Shown in pieces: positions 37,693 to 46,137 of a stretch of 64,000 nucleotides of DNA (its first letter is position 1; each line of letters opens with the position of its first letter). The position numbers and the translations under genes are program-made. The DNA is from Sphaerotilus microaerophilus (lineage in GTDB: Bacteria; Pseudomonadota; Gammaproteobacteria; Burkholderiales; Burkholderiaceae_C). The notes under the pieces were generated by a model. The model had not been told where the DNA came from. It saw only the letters and a list, made by a program, of their open reading frames with translations, and did no database searches. Location: NCBI RefSeq assembly GCF_023734135.1, contig NZ_AP025730.1:5828001-5892000 (forward strand), in the 5' to 3' direction.

Positions 37693-37852
37693 GGCGGGTT
37701 CCCCAGGGCGGGGTGGAGGTCAGGGGGCCGGATCGGCGCAGCAGGGGCGCCCGGTCCAGCCGCCGCCGGCACCGCAGGCCGCCGGGGATGCGGTGTGCGG
37801 TGACCGGGGTGAGCGGCAGCAGCGTGCAAGGCCGCCACCGCCGTGGGGTCGG

Positions 37853-39292
37853 TCAGGCCAGACCGACGTCCTTGAGCTTCTTCGTCAGCGTCTGGGCCAG
37901 CTTGTCCAGGCCCTCGTCCACCGAGATCTGGCCGCCGTACATCTGCTGCAGCATCGCCGCCCACTCGGTGGTGAACTCCGGGAAGAGCTGCTGCGGCGTG
38001 AAGTAGATCTTGGAGTTGGCGATCGAGTCCTGGTACTGCTTCAGGTAGCCCGGGTAGCTCTTCTCCAGGCGCTGCTGGAACTCCGGGTTGGCCCAGACCG
38101 ACTTGCGGATCGGGTTGACCAGGTCGCCCTTGGTGGCGCCGAAGGTGGTGTTGTCGGTGTGCGTGGCCCACTGCATGAAGAACCAGGCGGCCTCCTTCTG
38201 CTTGGAGAACTCGCTCATCGCCAGCGACCAGATCCAGACGTTGGGCGTCGGGTTCTTGGCCTGCGGGTTGGGCGTGAAGCCGGCGAAGGCCAGGTTGCCG
38301 GCCTCCTTGTTGCTGCCACCGTTCATGAAGTAGCCCAGGATGTCGGCGTCGTAGATCATCGCCGAGGCGCCTGCGCCCAGGTCGTTGCCGACCTCGTACC
38401 AGGTGTAGTTGGTCCAGTTCTTCGGGCCGGCGCTCTTGAGCATGTCCACCCACATCGTGTGGAAGCTCTTGCTGGCCGCCGAGTTCATCACCGGCTTGAG
38501 CTTGCCGCCGACGTTCTCGAAGTCACGGCCGCCGAAGTTGGTGTAGCCCGAGAGAAAGCCCGCGTGGATGGTGGCCCAGGAGCGGCTGCCGCGCACGCCC
38601 ACACCGTACATCTTGCCGGCCTTGCTGATGGCCTTGGCCTTGTCGATCAGGTCGGGCAGGCTGGTAGGCACCTTCATGCCCATGCCGTCCAGCGCCTTCC
38701 TGTTGTAGGTCAGCGAGTTCAGCTCGAAGCCCCAGGGCAGCGCCCACTGCTTGCTGCCCGGCCCGCCTAGCTTGGAGCCGGCCTTGCCGTCCCAGGCGGT
38801 GGACTCGCGCAGGCCTTCGTAGATGTCGTCCCACTTGTAGGTGTCGGACGTCAGCTTCGGGTCCTTCAGGAAGGTGTTCAGGTCGACGATCTGGCGCGCC
38901 GGGCCGTATTTCCAGGTCTGGTAGGCGCCGGTCATGAAGGCGTCGTACTGGCTCGACTTGCTGGCCAGCGCGGCGGTCACCTTGTCGAAGTACACGTCCT
39001 CCGGAAAGATGTCGTAGGTGATGTTCAGGCCGGTCAGCGCCTTGAAGTTCTCGATGTTCTTCAACATCGCGTCGACGTAGGGGTGCTTGTTCAGCAGCAG
39101 CTTGATCGTCTTGCCCTTGTGCTTCTGGAAGTCCACGCCGCCGGCGGCGAGCGCCTCGGTGGACACGGCGTTCAGCGCCAGGCCCGCCGCCGAGGCGGAG
39201 AAGCCCATCGCGCTGGCGCGGGTCAGGAAGTCGCGGCGGCCGAGCCGGTTCTCATGGCAAGCCCGGGCGAGGGCCTTCAGGGTATCGGACAT
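37853..39292 (-). CDS. ABC importer periplasmic substrate-binding protein (family 1, Tat signal)
   Basis: 479 residues. N-terminus has RLGRRDFLTRASAMGFSASA with the twin-arginine R-R-x-F-L motif and an Ala-rich hydrophobic core ending near EALAA (about 50), so it is probably exported folded by the Tat system. The mature part is an extracellular solute-binding protein family 1 fold: TIKLLLNKHPYVDAMLKNIE, LTGLNITYDIFPEDVYFDKV, WALPWGFELNSLTYNRKALD and a tail rich in Trp/Tyr. Presumed ligand is a polyol or small sugar alcohol judged from the enzymes in the operon. First transport gene after the SorC regulator (40 bp). Confidence 0.9.
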   Translation of the reverse strand: MSDTLKALARACHENRLGRRDFLTRASAMGFSASAAGLALNAVSTEALAAGGVDFQKHKGKTIKLLLNKHPYVDAMLKNIENFKALTGLNITYDIFPEDVYFDKVTAALASKSSQYDAFMTGAYQTWKYGPARQIVDLNTFLKDPKLTSDTYKWDDIYEGLRESTAWDGKAGSKLGGPGSKQWALPWGFELNSLTYNRKALDGMGMKVPTSLPDLIDKAKAISKAGKMYGVGVRGSRSWATIHAGFLSGYTNFGGRDFENVGGKLKPVMNSAASKSFHTMWVDMLKSAGPKNWTNYTWYEVGNDLGAGASAMIYDADILGYFMNGGSNKEAGNLAFAGFTPNPQAKNPTPNVWIWSLAMSEFSKQKEAAWFFMQWATHTDNTTFGATKGDLVNPIRKSVWANPEFQQRLEKSYPGYLKQYQDSIANSKIYFTPQQLFPEFTTEWAAMLQQMYGGQISVDEGLDKLAQTLTKKLKDVGLA

Positions 39293-39332
39293 CAGATGTC
39301 TCCTCGGTTGGGAAAAAACGCGGCCGCTTGGT

Positions 39333-40319
39333 TCAGCCTGCGTGGGTGGATGCCAGCACCGTCTGAGCGGTGGCCTCGTCCACGATCAAGGCCGTCACCA
39401 CGCCGGTGCGCAGCACCGCACTGATGGCGTCGGCCTTGTACTTGCCGCCTGCGACGGCCAGCACCTCGCGGCCTCGCAGGTCGTCGAGCGACACGCCCAG
39501 CGCGCGCTCGTTCATCTCGCAGGGCACCAGCTGCCCCTGGGCATTGACGAAGCTGCCGGCGATCTCGCCCACCGCCCCGCCATCCACCAGCGCCTGCCAC
39601 TCCTGTGGCGTCACCGACTGGCTGCGCACCAGGTGCGTGTTGGCACCCAGGTCGCCGATGCCCACCACGCAGAGCTGGCACTCGCGCACCATCGCCAGCA
39701 CGAGCTGCACGCCGCGCTGGGCGCGCAGCACCTCCGCATCGGCGCGGCTGTCGGCGATGAAGGGCACCGGCAGGAAGTAGCACTCGCCGCCGGTGCGCTC
39801 GGCCAGCCGGGCGATCACGTCGAAGGGGTTGGCCGACGAGCGCCGCGTCAGGCTGCCGAGCAGCGAGATGAAGTGCAGGTCCGGGCGCTTGCAGGCCGGC
39901 AGGCGCTCCACCATCGCCGCCAGCGTGCGGCCGTGGCCGATGCCGATGTGCCGGATCTCGCCGGACTCCAGCGCCCGGTGCAGCCAGCGCGCCGCCGCCA
40001 CCGCCAGCGCGGGGATCTCGCCAGCACTGTCATCCAGCCCCTCGTCCGGGTCCACGGTGGGCACCACCACGCAGCGCTTCAGCCCGAAGGCCTTCATCAG
40101 GCCGTCTTCCAGCGCCATGCACTCGGCCGGCACACCCTCGACGAAGAACTTCACCAGCCCGTTCTGCGTGGCCGCAGCGATCAGCCGCTGCGCCTTGATG
40201 CGCGAGATGCCCAGCCGCTCGGCGATCTGCTCCTGCGTGCAGCCGCCCACGTAGGCCAGCCAGGCGGCGCGGATGGACAGGCTCTGTTCGGATTCCATGG
40301 GAGAGGTCGGCGGTCGCAT
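39333..40319 (-). CDS. SorC-family sugar-binding transcriptional regulator 1
   Basis: 328 residues from ATG 40319, or 321 from ATG 40298 (MESEQSLSIRAAWLAYVGG), which is the more usual start. Helix-turn-helix CTQEQIAERLGISRIKAQRLIA near residues 27-48 and a large C-terminal sugar-binding domain of the SorC/DeoR class with HIGIGHGRTLAAMVE, LLGSLTRRSSANPFDV and VAGGKYKADAISAVL. First gene of the operon 25017-40319; a 33-bp inverted repeat covers its own start region (40320-40352), which implies autoregulation. The inducer is probably a phosphorylated polyol intermediate. Confidence 0.88.
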   Translation of the reverse strand: MRPPTSPMESEQSLSIRAAWLAYVGGCTQEQIAERLGISRIKAQRLIAAATQNGLVKFFVEGVPAECMALEDGLMKAFGLKRCVVVPTVDPDEGLDDSAGEIPALAVAAARWLHRALESGEIRHIGIGHGRTLAAMVERLPACKRPDLHFISLLGSLTRRSSANPFDVIARLAERTGGECYFLPVPFIADSRADAEVLRAQRGVQLVLAMVRECQLCVVGIGDLGANTHLVRSQSVTPQEWQALVDGGAVGEIAGSFVNAQGQLVPCEMNERALGVSLDDLRGREVLAVAGGKYKADAISAVLRTGVVTALIVDEATAQTVLASTHAG

Positions 40320-40352
40320 TGAACAAATGAACGTGTCGTGTACGTTTGTTCA
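40320..40352. promoter_or_regulatory. Inverted-repeat operator at the SorC regulator 1 start
   Basis: TGAACAAA (40320-40327) and TTTGTTCA (40345-40352) form a perfect 8-bp inverted repeat with ACGT arms inside. The left arm is partly repeated directly as ATGAACG. It lies against the first possible start codon of the SorC gene, so binding would block its own transcription and that of the import/catabolic operon. Confidence 0.6.
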
Positions 40353-40638
40353 TCGTAGGACAGCCGTTTCCCCCCGGTCAACGCGCATCGGCACCGGACT
40401 TTCCCTAGGTCGGGTGGCCTTGTTCAGCAGTCCCCCGGGAAGACCCTGGGCGGGCCTGTACGTGCTTGCTTGACCCTGGTACGGCCGTGACGAAGCCGCA
40501 CGCCAAGGACATGGCGCGCGGCGGAGAAAAAGGCGGTGATTCGGGCCGGAACGCCGGCCAGCGCCGGCCTCGACGGCCGCACAGCGGTCGCTCAGCAGGC
40601 CAGGCAGCCGCTCAGCGGTTGATCAGCGGCTCAGTCAT

Positions 40639-41331
40639 TCAGCCGCGCAGGCGGCGCTGGGCGGCGGCCTGCTCGATCAGCTCGGGATTCACCTCGGCCA
40701 TGTGCTCGATGCGCACATCCGCCAGCGCCAGCACCTCCTCGCTGAGCGGGAACTCCGGCCCCGGCGCGGCGACGATGCCCATCCGCGCTGCGCGCAGCGA
40801 GCGGATGCCGTTGCCGGAGTCCTCGATGCCCACCGCCTGCTCGGGCGCCACGCCGATCTTCTTCAGCACCTCCAGGTAGATGTCCGGCGCCGGCTTGCCG
40901 TGCGTCACGTCGTCGCCGTACATCGTGGCCAGGAAGACCTGGTCCAGTCCGGTCACCTTCATCACGTGGGTGGCCAGCTCGTTGGGCGAGCCCGAGGCCA
41001 GCGCGACCTTGTACTTCTGCGCCACGCGCAGCACCGAGGCCACGGCGCCCTCGCGCTCGGGCAGGTGGGCCTCGTACTTGGCCAGCAGGCGCGCCTTGAT
41101 CTCCTTGGCGATCGCGGCGTCGTCCATGCCCAGGCGCTCCTGCAGCTGCAGGCGCTCGACCATGATGCGGCTCCACATGCGGGTGTTGCAGCCCATGGTG
41201 GACTCCTGGTCCAGGGCGTTCCAGACCATGCCGTTGTCGGCGGCGAACTCCTCGCGCACCTGGCGCCAGAGCACTTCGGAGTCGATCAGGATGCCGTCCA
41301 TGTCGAAGACGACGGCTTGGATGAGGGACAT
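40639..41331 (-). CDS. HAD-IA sugar-phosphate phosphatase / beta-phosphoglucomutase-like
   Basis: 230 residues. HAD motifs: VVFDMDGILIDSE (Asp10, Asp12 region), VALASGSPNELATH for motif II, HGKPAPDIYLEVLKK with the Lys, and AVGIEDSGNGIRSLRAARMG for motif IV. The C1 cap with TMGCNTRMWSRIMVERL follows the first motif. The family includes beta-phosphoglucomutase and hexitol/polyol phosphatases such as HxpB. Sits 55 bp after the DhaK-DhaL gene on the same strand and is probably its operon partner. The 286 bp from here to the SorC operator (40353-40638) contain no gene that I can support. Confidence 0.88.
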   Translation of the reverse strand: MSLIQAVVFDMDGILIDSEVLWRQVREEFAADNGMVWNALDQESTMGCNTRMWSRIMVERLQLQERLGMDDAAIAKEIKARLLAKYEAHLPEREGAVASVLRVAQKYKVALASGSPNELATHVMKVTGLDQVFLATMYGDDVTHGKPAPDIYLEVLKKIGVAPEQAVGIEDSGNGIRSLRAARMGIVAAPGPEFPLSEEVLALADVRIEHMAEVNPELIEQAAAQRRLRG

Positions 41332-41386
41332 CGGGGCCTTTCGGTGGATTCGGTGGGTCGGAGATCAGGGGCCGGAGAGTCGCCCC

Positions 41387-43177
41387 TCAGCCGGCCAGCT
41401 GGCGCTGCAGCGACTGCGCCATCGTGCGCAGGATCAGCCAGCAGGAAGTGGCGCCGGCGTCGAGCACGCCGATCGAGCGCGGCCCCAGCCGGGCCGAGCG
41501 GCCGATGCGGGCCTGCAGGTCCTTCGTGCTGTCCTTGCCGCGCTCGGCCGCATCGCTCATGGCCTGCAGCGCGTCGGCAAAGCCGGCGCCGCCCGCCACC
41601 GCGGCACGGAAGGCATCACGCGCCGGCACCAGGGTGTCGATCAGCGTCTTGTCGCCCACCTGGGCGTTGCCCATCGCCTGCACGTTGGCCACCGCGGCGG
41701 CCAGCGCGTCGGCGAAGAGCGCGGCGTCCAGCTGCCCACTCGTAGACAGATGGGGCTCCAGCGTGTTGACGAAGCCGAGGAAGAAGTTGCCGTACAGCGG
41801 GCCCATCGAGCCGCCGATGTCGTCCATCAGCGCCTGGCTGAGCTGCTCCAGCGCGGCGGGCAGCTGCGCGGCGCGCTCGGCGCCCAGCGCGTCCAGCCGC
41901 GTGCCGCAGCCGGTGAAGCCCTTGGCCATGTTGATGCCGTGGTCACCGTCGCCGATCAGGCCGTCGATGTCGGACAGGAACTGGCGGTGCTCGACGATGG
42001 TGGCGATCAGGTCGCGCACCAGTGCGCCGCTGCCGGCCAGCGCCACGGCCGGGCCCTGCACGCCGCGCGGCGCCGCCGCGGCGGTCGCAGCCTTCCCGGC
42101 CACGGGCGCCGATGAAGCAGCCGCCTGGCCCGCCGCCACGCCGCTGTAGGCGCGGCCGACGCCCAGGTCGCCCGCCACCGTGAGACCGACCGAGCGCGCC
42201 GGCGCCTTCAGGCAGGCCTCCAGCTCGTCGTCCAGCTTCATCAGCGTCAGCGTCACGCCCATCATCTCCAGCGAGGTGAAGAGGTTGCCGACGAAGTTCA
42301 CCGCCACCGTCATGCCCTGCGCCTGCAGGCGCTTGGCCACCTCGCCGTAGAGGATGTACTGCTCCATCACCGGCGTGGCGCCCAGGCCGGAGATCAGCAC
42401 CGCCACCCGATCGCCGCCCACGAAGGGCAGGTCCGGCAGCACCACGTTCAGCATCATCTCGGCCATTTCGGCGGCGCTGACCGTCTTGCGCACGTCGATG
42501 CCCGGCTCGCCGTGGTGGCCGATGCCGACCTCCATCGTGCCGTGCTCGATGCTGAAGTTCGCGTGGCCCACCGCCGGGATCACGCAGGCCGACAGGCCCA
42601 CGCCGATCGAGCGGGTGCTGGCGATGGCCTTCTGCGCCACCGCGATCACCTCGTCGAGCGTGCCGCCCATCGCGGCCTTGGCGCCGCCGACCTTCCACAT
42701 CAGGATCTCGCCGGCCACGCCGCGGCGCTTGGCCTCATCGCCCTTTGGTGCGGAGGGCACGTCGTCGTTGGCCACCACGGTACGGACCACGATGCCTTCG
42801 CGCGCGGCCATCTGCATGGCCATCTTCACGTTCATGTTGTCGCCGGCGTAGTTGCCGTACAGGCAGGCCACGCCCGCGCCGCCGTCGGCGCTGCGCATCG
42901 CGTCCAGAAAGCTCTTGGCGGTCGGCGACGAAAAGATCTCGCCCACCGCCACCGCGTCGCACAGGCCGTCGCCCACGTAGCCCAGGAAGGCCGGCTCGTG
43001 CCCGGAGCCGCCGCCGGTGACGATGCCCACCTTGCCGCGCTCGGGGGCCTGCACCCGCTGCACCACGCGCGGGTTGTCCTCGCGGGCGACCACGGTGTCG
43101 GCGTGGGCCATCAGCCAGCCGGTGAGCATGTCCTCGACCACCAGGTCGGGGTTGTTGATGACGCGGTTCATGGACAT
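41387..43177 (-). CDS. Fused dihydroxyacetone/erythrulose kinase (DhaK-DhaL)
   Basis: 596 residues from the ATG at 43177 with CAGGAG upstream; the longer frame start is rejected because it covers the operator region. DhaK domain (1-330): GGGSGHEPAF (55-64) and GIGHHGEPGIDV (218-229) with His222 at the place of the substrate-binding histidine. An Ala-rich linker lies at about 345-380. DhaL domain (about 385-590): LIGDGDHGINMAKGF with the metal-binding Asp residues, and DDIGGSMGPLYGNFFLG. This single-chain, ATP-dependent form acts on dihydroxyacetone; close relatives act on D- or L-erythrulose in tetritol pathways with RpiB partners. The divergent rpiB gene and shared operators favour the latter. 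Confidence 0.88.
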   Translation of the reverse strand: MSMNRVINNPDLVVEDMLTGWLMAHADTVVAREDNPRVVQRVQAPERGKVGIVTGGGSGHEPAFLGYVGDGLCDAVAVGEIFSSPTAKSFLDAMRSADGGAGVACLYGNYAGDNMNVKMAMQMAAREGIVVRTVVANDDVPSAPKGDEAKRRGVAGEILMWKVGGAKAAMGGTLDEVIAVAQKAIASTRSIGVGLSACVIPAVGHANFSIEHGTMEVGIGHHGEPGIDVRKTVSAAEMAEMMLNVVLPDLPFVGGDRVAVLISGLGATPVMEQYILYGEVAKRLQAQGMTVAVNFVGNLFTSLEMMGVTLTLMKLDDELEACLKAPARSVGLTVAGDLGVGRAYSGVAAGQAAASSAPVAGKAATAAAAPRGVQGPAVALAGSGALVRDLIATIVEHRQFLSDIDGLIGDGDHGINMAKGFTGCGTRLDALGAERAAQLPAALEQLSQALMDDIGGSMGPLYGNFFLGFVNTLEPHLSTSGQLDAALFADALAAAVANVQAMGNAQVGDKTLIDTLVPARDAFRAAVAGGAGFADALQAMSDAAERGKDSTKDLQARIGRSARLGPRSIGVLDAGATSCWLILRTMAQSLQRQLAG

Positions 43178-43244
43178 GAAGTGTCTCCTGCGGGCGCAAC
43201 GGATGGGAACGGCGCGCTCGATCAGCGGCGCGCATCGGTTCAGT

Positions 43245-43284
43245 GGATGAGCGACTGTATTGCATGGTGAGCGAATGCGCAATG
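43245..43284 (+). promoter_or_regulatory. SorC-type operator repeats, dhaKL side
   Basis: GGATGAGCGA at 43245-43254 and TGAGCGAATGCGCAATG at 43268-43284. Both motifs recur in inverted orientation on the rpiB side. They lie in the dhaKL leader (about 70-110 bp before its start), where a bound regulator would stop transcription. Confidence 0.65.
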
Positions 43285-43410
43285 TCGGAACCTTGGATCC
43301 ATCGGGGATTCGACCCACCAGCCCCCTCTCCCGCACTGAAGAGTGCGCATCCACCGCCAGGAGGGCCGCTACCGCAATATCCCGGGGCCGCAAGCCCCGG
43401 TCAATCAGAC

Positions 43411-43424
43411 GAGCAAATGCGCAT
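43411..43424 (+). promoter_or_regulatory. Operator half-copy just before the rpiB -35
   Basis: GAGCAAATGCGCAT differs by one base from the matching 14 bases GAGCGAATGCGCAA-type site at 43270 (and in the last base). It lies 5 bp before the TTGACA, a position usual for an activator or a third operator. Confidence 0.45.
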
Positions 43425-43428
43425 CAGG

Positions 43429-43458
43429 TTGACATTGGATCAATGCATATGCGCTAAT
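43429..43458 (+). promoter_or_regulatory. Sigma-70-type promoter for rpiB
   Basis: Perfect -35 TTGACA at 43429-43434, 18-bp spacer, -10-like GCTAAT at 43453-43458 (4 of 6). Transcription would begin inside the operator at 43458-43484, consistent with repression. Confidence 0.55.
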
Positions 43459-43484
43459 TCGCTCATCCATTGCACATTCGCTCA
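43458..43484 (-). promoter_or_regulatory. SorC-type operator repeats, rpiB side (inverted)
   Basis: Read on the minus strand: TGAGCGAATGTGCAATG (43484-43468) followed by GGATGAGCGAA. The first 17 bases match the site at 43268-43284 in 16 positions. The ordered pair of motifs is the same as on the dhaKL side but mirrored, which supports cooperative binding by a tetrameric SorC protein, probably regulator 2. Confidence 0.65.
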
Positions 43485-43508
43485 GGTCGAGCGACCCGGA
43501 GACCCGCC

Positions 43509-43964
43509 ATGAAAATCGCCCTTGGCTGCGACGAAGCCGCCTACGAGATGAAGGAAGCCATCAAGGCCCTGCTGGCCCAGCAGGGCCACGAGCTGGTGGA
43601 CTTCGGCACCCACGACGGCTCGCCGGTGCTCTACCCCGACGTCGGCGTGGCGCTGGCCGAGGGCGTGGCCCGCGGCGAGGCCGAGCGCGGCCTGCTCTTC
43701 TGCGGCACCGGCATCGGCATGGCGATCTCCGCCAACAAGGTGCCCGGCATCCGCGCCGCGCAGGCGCACGACACCTACTCCGCCGAGCGCGCCAGCAAGA
43801 GCAACGACGCGCAGATCATCACCATCGGCGCGCGCGTGGTCGGCATCGAGCTGGCCAAGTCGATCGTCCAGAGCTTCCTCGCCAGCGCCTTCGAGCCGCG
43901 CTCGCTGCCCAAGCTGGAAGCCCTGGCCGCGCACGAGAAGCGCCTGATCGCGGCGGCGCGCTGA
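43509..43964 (+). CDS. rpiB: RpiB/LacA/LacB-family sugar-phosphate isomerase
   Basis: 151 residues from the ATG at 43509. MKIALGCDEAAYEMKEAI at the N-terminus, LFCGTGIGMAISANKVPGIRAA with the catalytic Cys and G-T-G-I-G, AHDTYSAERASKSNDAQIITIGARVVG with the active-site His. RpiB-family isomerases interconvert ribose-5-P/ribulose-5-P, and in tetritol pathways erythrulose-4-P/erythrose-4-P (EryI, DerI, LerI). Beside a DhaK-type kinase the tetrulose-phosphate role is plausible. Followed after 74 bp by SorC regulator 2. Confidence 0.93.
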   Translation: MKIALGCDEAAYEMKEAIKALLAQQGHELVDFGTHDGSPVLYPDVGVALAEGVARGEAERGLLFCGTGIGMAISANKVPGIRAAQAHDTYSAERASKSNDAQIITIGARVVGIELAKSIVQSFLASAFEPRSLPKLEALAAHEKRLIAAAR

Positions 43965-44038
43965 GCGCGGTGCGGCCCGGCCGGGCGGGACAGGCGATGC
44001 AGACCCTGCGCACGGGGCGTCCGCGACAATCGGACCCC

Positions 44039-45070
44039 ATGAATCCCAGTGCCGCCCGCCCCCGCTCCTCCGCCGCTGCGGCGTCGGCCTCCTCGCCTTC
44101 GTCCCCGATGCCGCTGGAAGAGCTCACCCGCCTGGCCACGCTCTACTACGTGGACGGGCAGACGCAGGACGAGCTCTCGCAGCGCTTCGGCATCAGCCGC
44201 GCCACCGTCGGGCGCATGCTCAAGCGCGCGCAGGAGCTGGGCATCGTCGAGATCCGCGTCCAGCACCACCCCACGCTGACGGTGGACCTGGAACGCGAGC
44301 TGGTGCGGCGCTTCGGCATCACCCGCGCGCTGCTGTCGGTGGACCACGCCGATGCGGAGAAGCAGCGCGCCATCCTCGCCGGCCTGGTCGCCACCTGGCT
44401 GGACCGCAACCTCAGCGACGGCGCCATCGTCGCGGTCGGCATGGGCCGCAACGTCAGCGCCGTCAGCGAGCACGCGATGAGCGCCACCCGGCGCCACGCC
44501 ACCTTCGTCTGCGCCATCGGCGGCAGCTACCGCGGCGGCGAGACCATGAACCCCGACCACATCTGCCGCCGCCTGGCCGCGCGCTTCGGCGGCGAGAGCG
44601 AAACGCTCTACGCCCCCGCGCTGGTGGGTGATCCTGCCCTGCGCCAGGCCCTGCTGGACAACGACACCGTGCGCCAGACGCTGGACAAGGCCCGCCGCGC
44701 CGACGTGGCGCTGGTGGGCATCGGCGACATGAGCGAAGACAGCAACATGGTCCGCATGGGCTGGTTCAGCGCCCAGGAAATCACCGAGGCCAAGCGCCAG
44801 GGCACGGTGGGCGACATGATGGGCTACGACTTCATCGACATCCACGGCCGCCCGGCCATGACGCCCATCCAGGGCCGCGTGGTCGGCCTGAACGCCAACG
44901 ACCTGGCCCGCATCCCCAACGTGATCGCCATCGCCGCCGAAGCAAGCAAGGTCACCGCCATCCTCGGCGCCCTGCGCACCGGCACCATCGACACCCTGGC
45001 CACCACGGCCAGCAATGCGATGGCGGTGTTGAATCTGGATGAGGCGATGGGTGGGGGGAAGGTGGGGTAA
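44039..45070 (+). CDS. SorC-family sugar-binding transcriptional regulator 2
   Basis: 343 residues from the ATG at 44039; the Ala/Ser-rich first 23 residues look loose and an ATG at 44108 (MPLEELTRLATLYYVDG) may be the true start. HTH: TQDELSQRFGISRATVGRMLKRA. Sugar-binding domain: AIVAVGMGRNVSAVSEHA, CAIGGSYRGGETMNPDHIC, DVALVGIGDMSEDSNMVR, and IAIAAEASKVTAILGALRTG. Same family as EryD/DeoR-like polyol repressors. Downstream of rpiB on the same strand; the repeated sites between rpiB and dhaKL are its likely targets. Confidence 0.9.
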   Translation: MNPSAARPRSSAAAASASSPSSPMPLEELTRLATLYYVDGQTQDELSQRFGISRATVGRMLKRAQELGIVEIRVQHHPTLTVDLERELVRRFGITRALLSVDHADAEKQRAILAGLVATWLDRNLSDGAIVAVGMGRNVSAVSEHAMSATRRHATFVCAIGGSYRGGETMNPDHICRRLAARFGGESETLYAPALVGDPALRQALLDNDTVRQTLDKARRADVALVGIGDMSEDSNMVRMGWFSAQEITEAKRQGTVGDMMGYDFIDIHGRPAMTPIQGRVVGLNANDLARIPNVIAIAAEASKVTAILGALRTGTIDTLATTASNAMAVLNLDEAMGGGKVG

Positions 45071-45104
45071 GTGGCCCGAGGTGAGGCCCTGGTAGGAGTG
45101 GCTA

Positions 45105-46137
45105 CTAGTCTCGCTTTGAGCGCTTACGCTTGGGAGCCATTGTGCTTTGCTGGCTGAGGTACATACGCTCGTAGGAGTCGAGCACACCACTCAGAGCGTG
45201 GTCGCCAACATCATGCTTTTCGGGATTGCGCAACTTTCCGAGCAATCGATGGAAGAACTTGTATGACAAGCGAATGATGAGCTTATTCTCCTGCGTCTTG
45301 ATTTCGCGAACCCAATCAAGTTCCGGTCCAGCACGAAGATTTTCTTCCTCATCCCGCGTAATCAGGAAACCAAGCCTGCCGTAGGGTCCATTGAGGTAAG
45401 TTGACATCTGACGATACTCATCACGACCAACACCTTGGTAGTTTTTTGCGTCAAAAACAACTTGGCGCACATGGTAGTCGGTTTCGATACGTCTCCACGC
45501 GGTTGTGTTTGCCAAGTTTGTGCCCACAATGTCCCTGCGCTGGACCGCTTGGCCGTTGGCCTTGCGAGAGACATTTGACAGGTGCCCAGCGAAGACAGTC
45601 TGGACGGCCAAAAGGCACCATTCTTCGAAATCGTCTGCATGTGCGACGCCTTCGTCGATGCTTCCTAGTTGGGCAATGAGAGAGCCAATCCGCTGCGCAC
45701 GTATCTGGGGTGACGCCGAGGTTACTTTGATTTCGTATTCGTCGTTGATTTGCTCCGACTCTTCCGGTAGCAGCGCATCACGCGACAGATTCAAAGCAAT
45801 CCAGTAGCAGGGATGAATAAGGATTCGGTCGTCATTGACAAATTCTCGGTCTGGTTGCCGCCCATCGTGGCAAAATGTGAAAGTGTTGGAGTTCGCGTCA
45901 TGGGTTCCCAGGAAGCCCACGCTATAGAGACTACGCAGCACCCCATCCGACCTCAGCAAGGCATAGTCGAGCTCAGCAGCTCTTCCAGCATTTGTCGACC
46001 GCAGTGCTCGGGCGAGTTCGTCCACACGCGCGGTAGCCTCCACAAAGGTCATTTCTGGACTGCCATGCTCGAACATCGAGACAGCGCTTGGCAATGACGG
46101 GATGATGGAAACGTATTCCTTCTTTAAGTCATTATTA
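45105..46137 (-). pseudogene. PD-(D/E)xK nuclease-like 3' part of an ATPase gene split by IS630
   Basis: The open frame can start only at a TTG (46094), giving 329 residues, but it runs without stop to the IS630 boundary at 46137. Removal of the element joins it in frame to the ATPase part at 47261 (see that entry). Residue pattern near the middle suggests a PD-(D/E)xK nuclease core: Glu157/158 (FEEWCLLAVQ), Asp188 (QRRDIVG) and Asp215-x-Lys217 (QVVFDAKNYQG), with a following helix. The tail is basic (KRKRSKRD). GC content is clearly lower than the neighbours. No ribosome site precedes the TTG, so this part is probably silent. Confidence 0.7.

Larger units (their letters stand above)
43178..43508. 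other. Divergent promoter region of dhaKL and rpiB
   Basis: 331 bp without a gene. It contains operator-like repeats at both ends (43245-43284 and 43458-43484) and an intermediate copy (43411-43424), plus a -35/-10 pair for rpiB at 43429-43458. The middle (43290-43400) shows nothing I can name. Confidence 0.7.
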
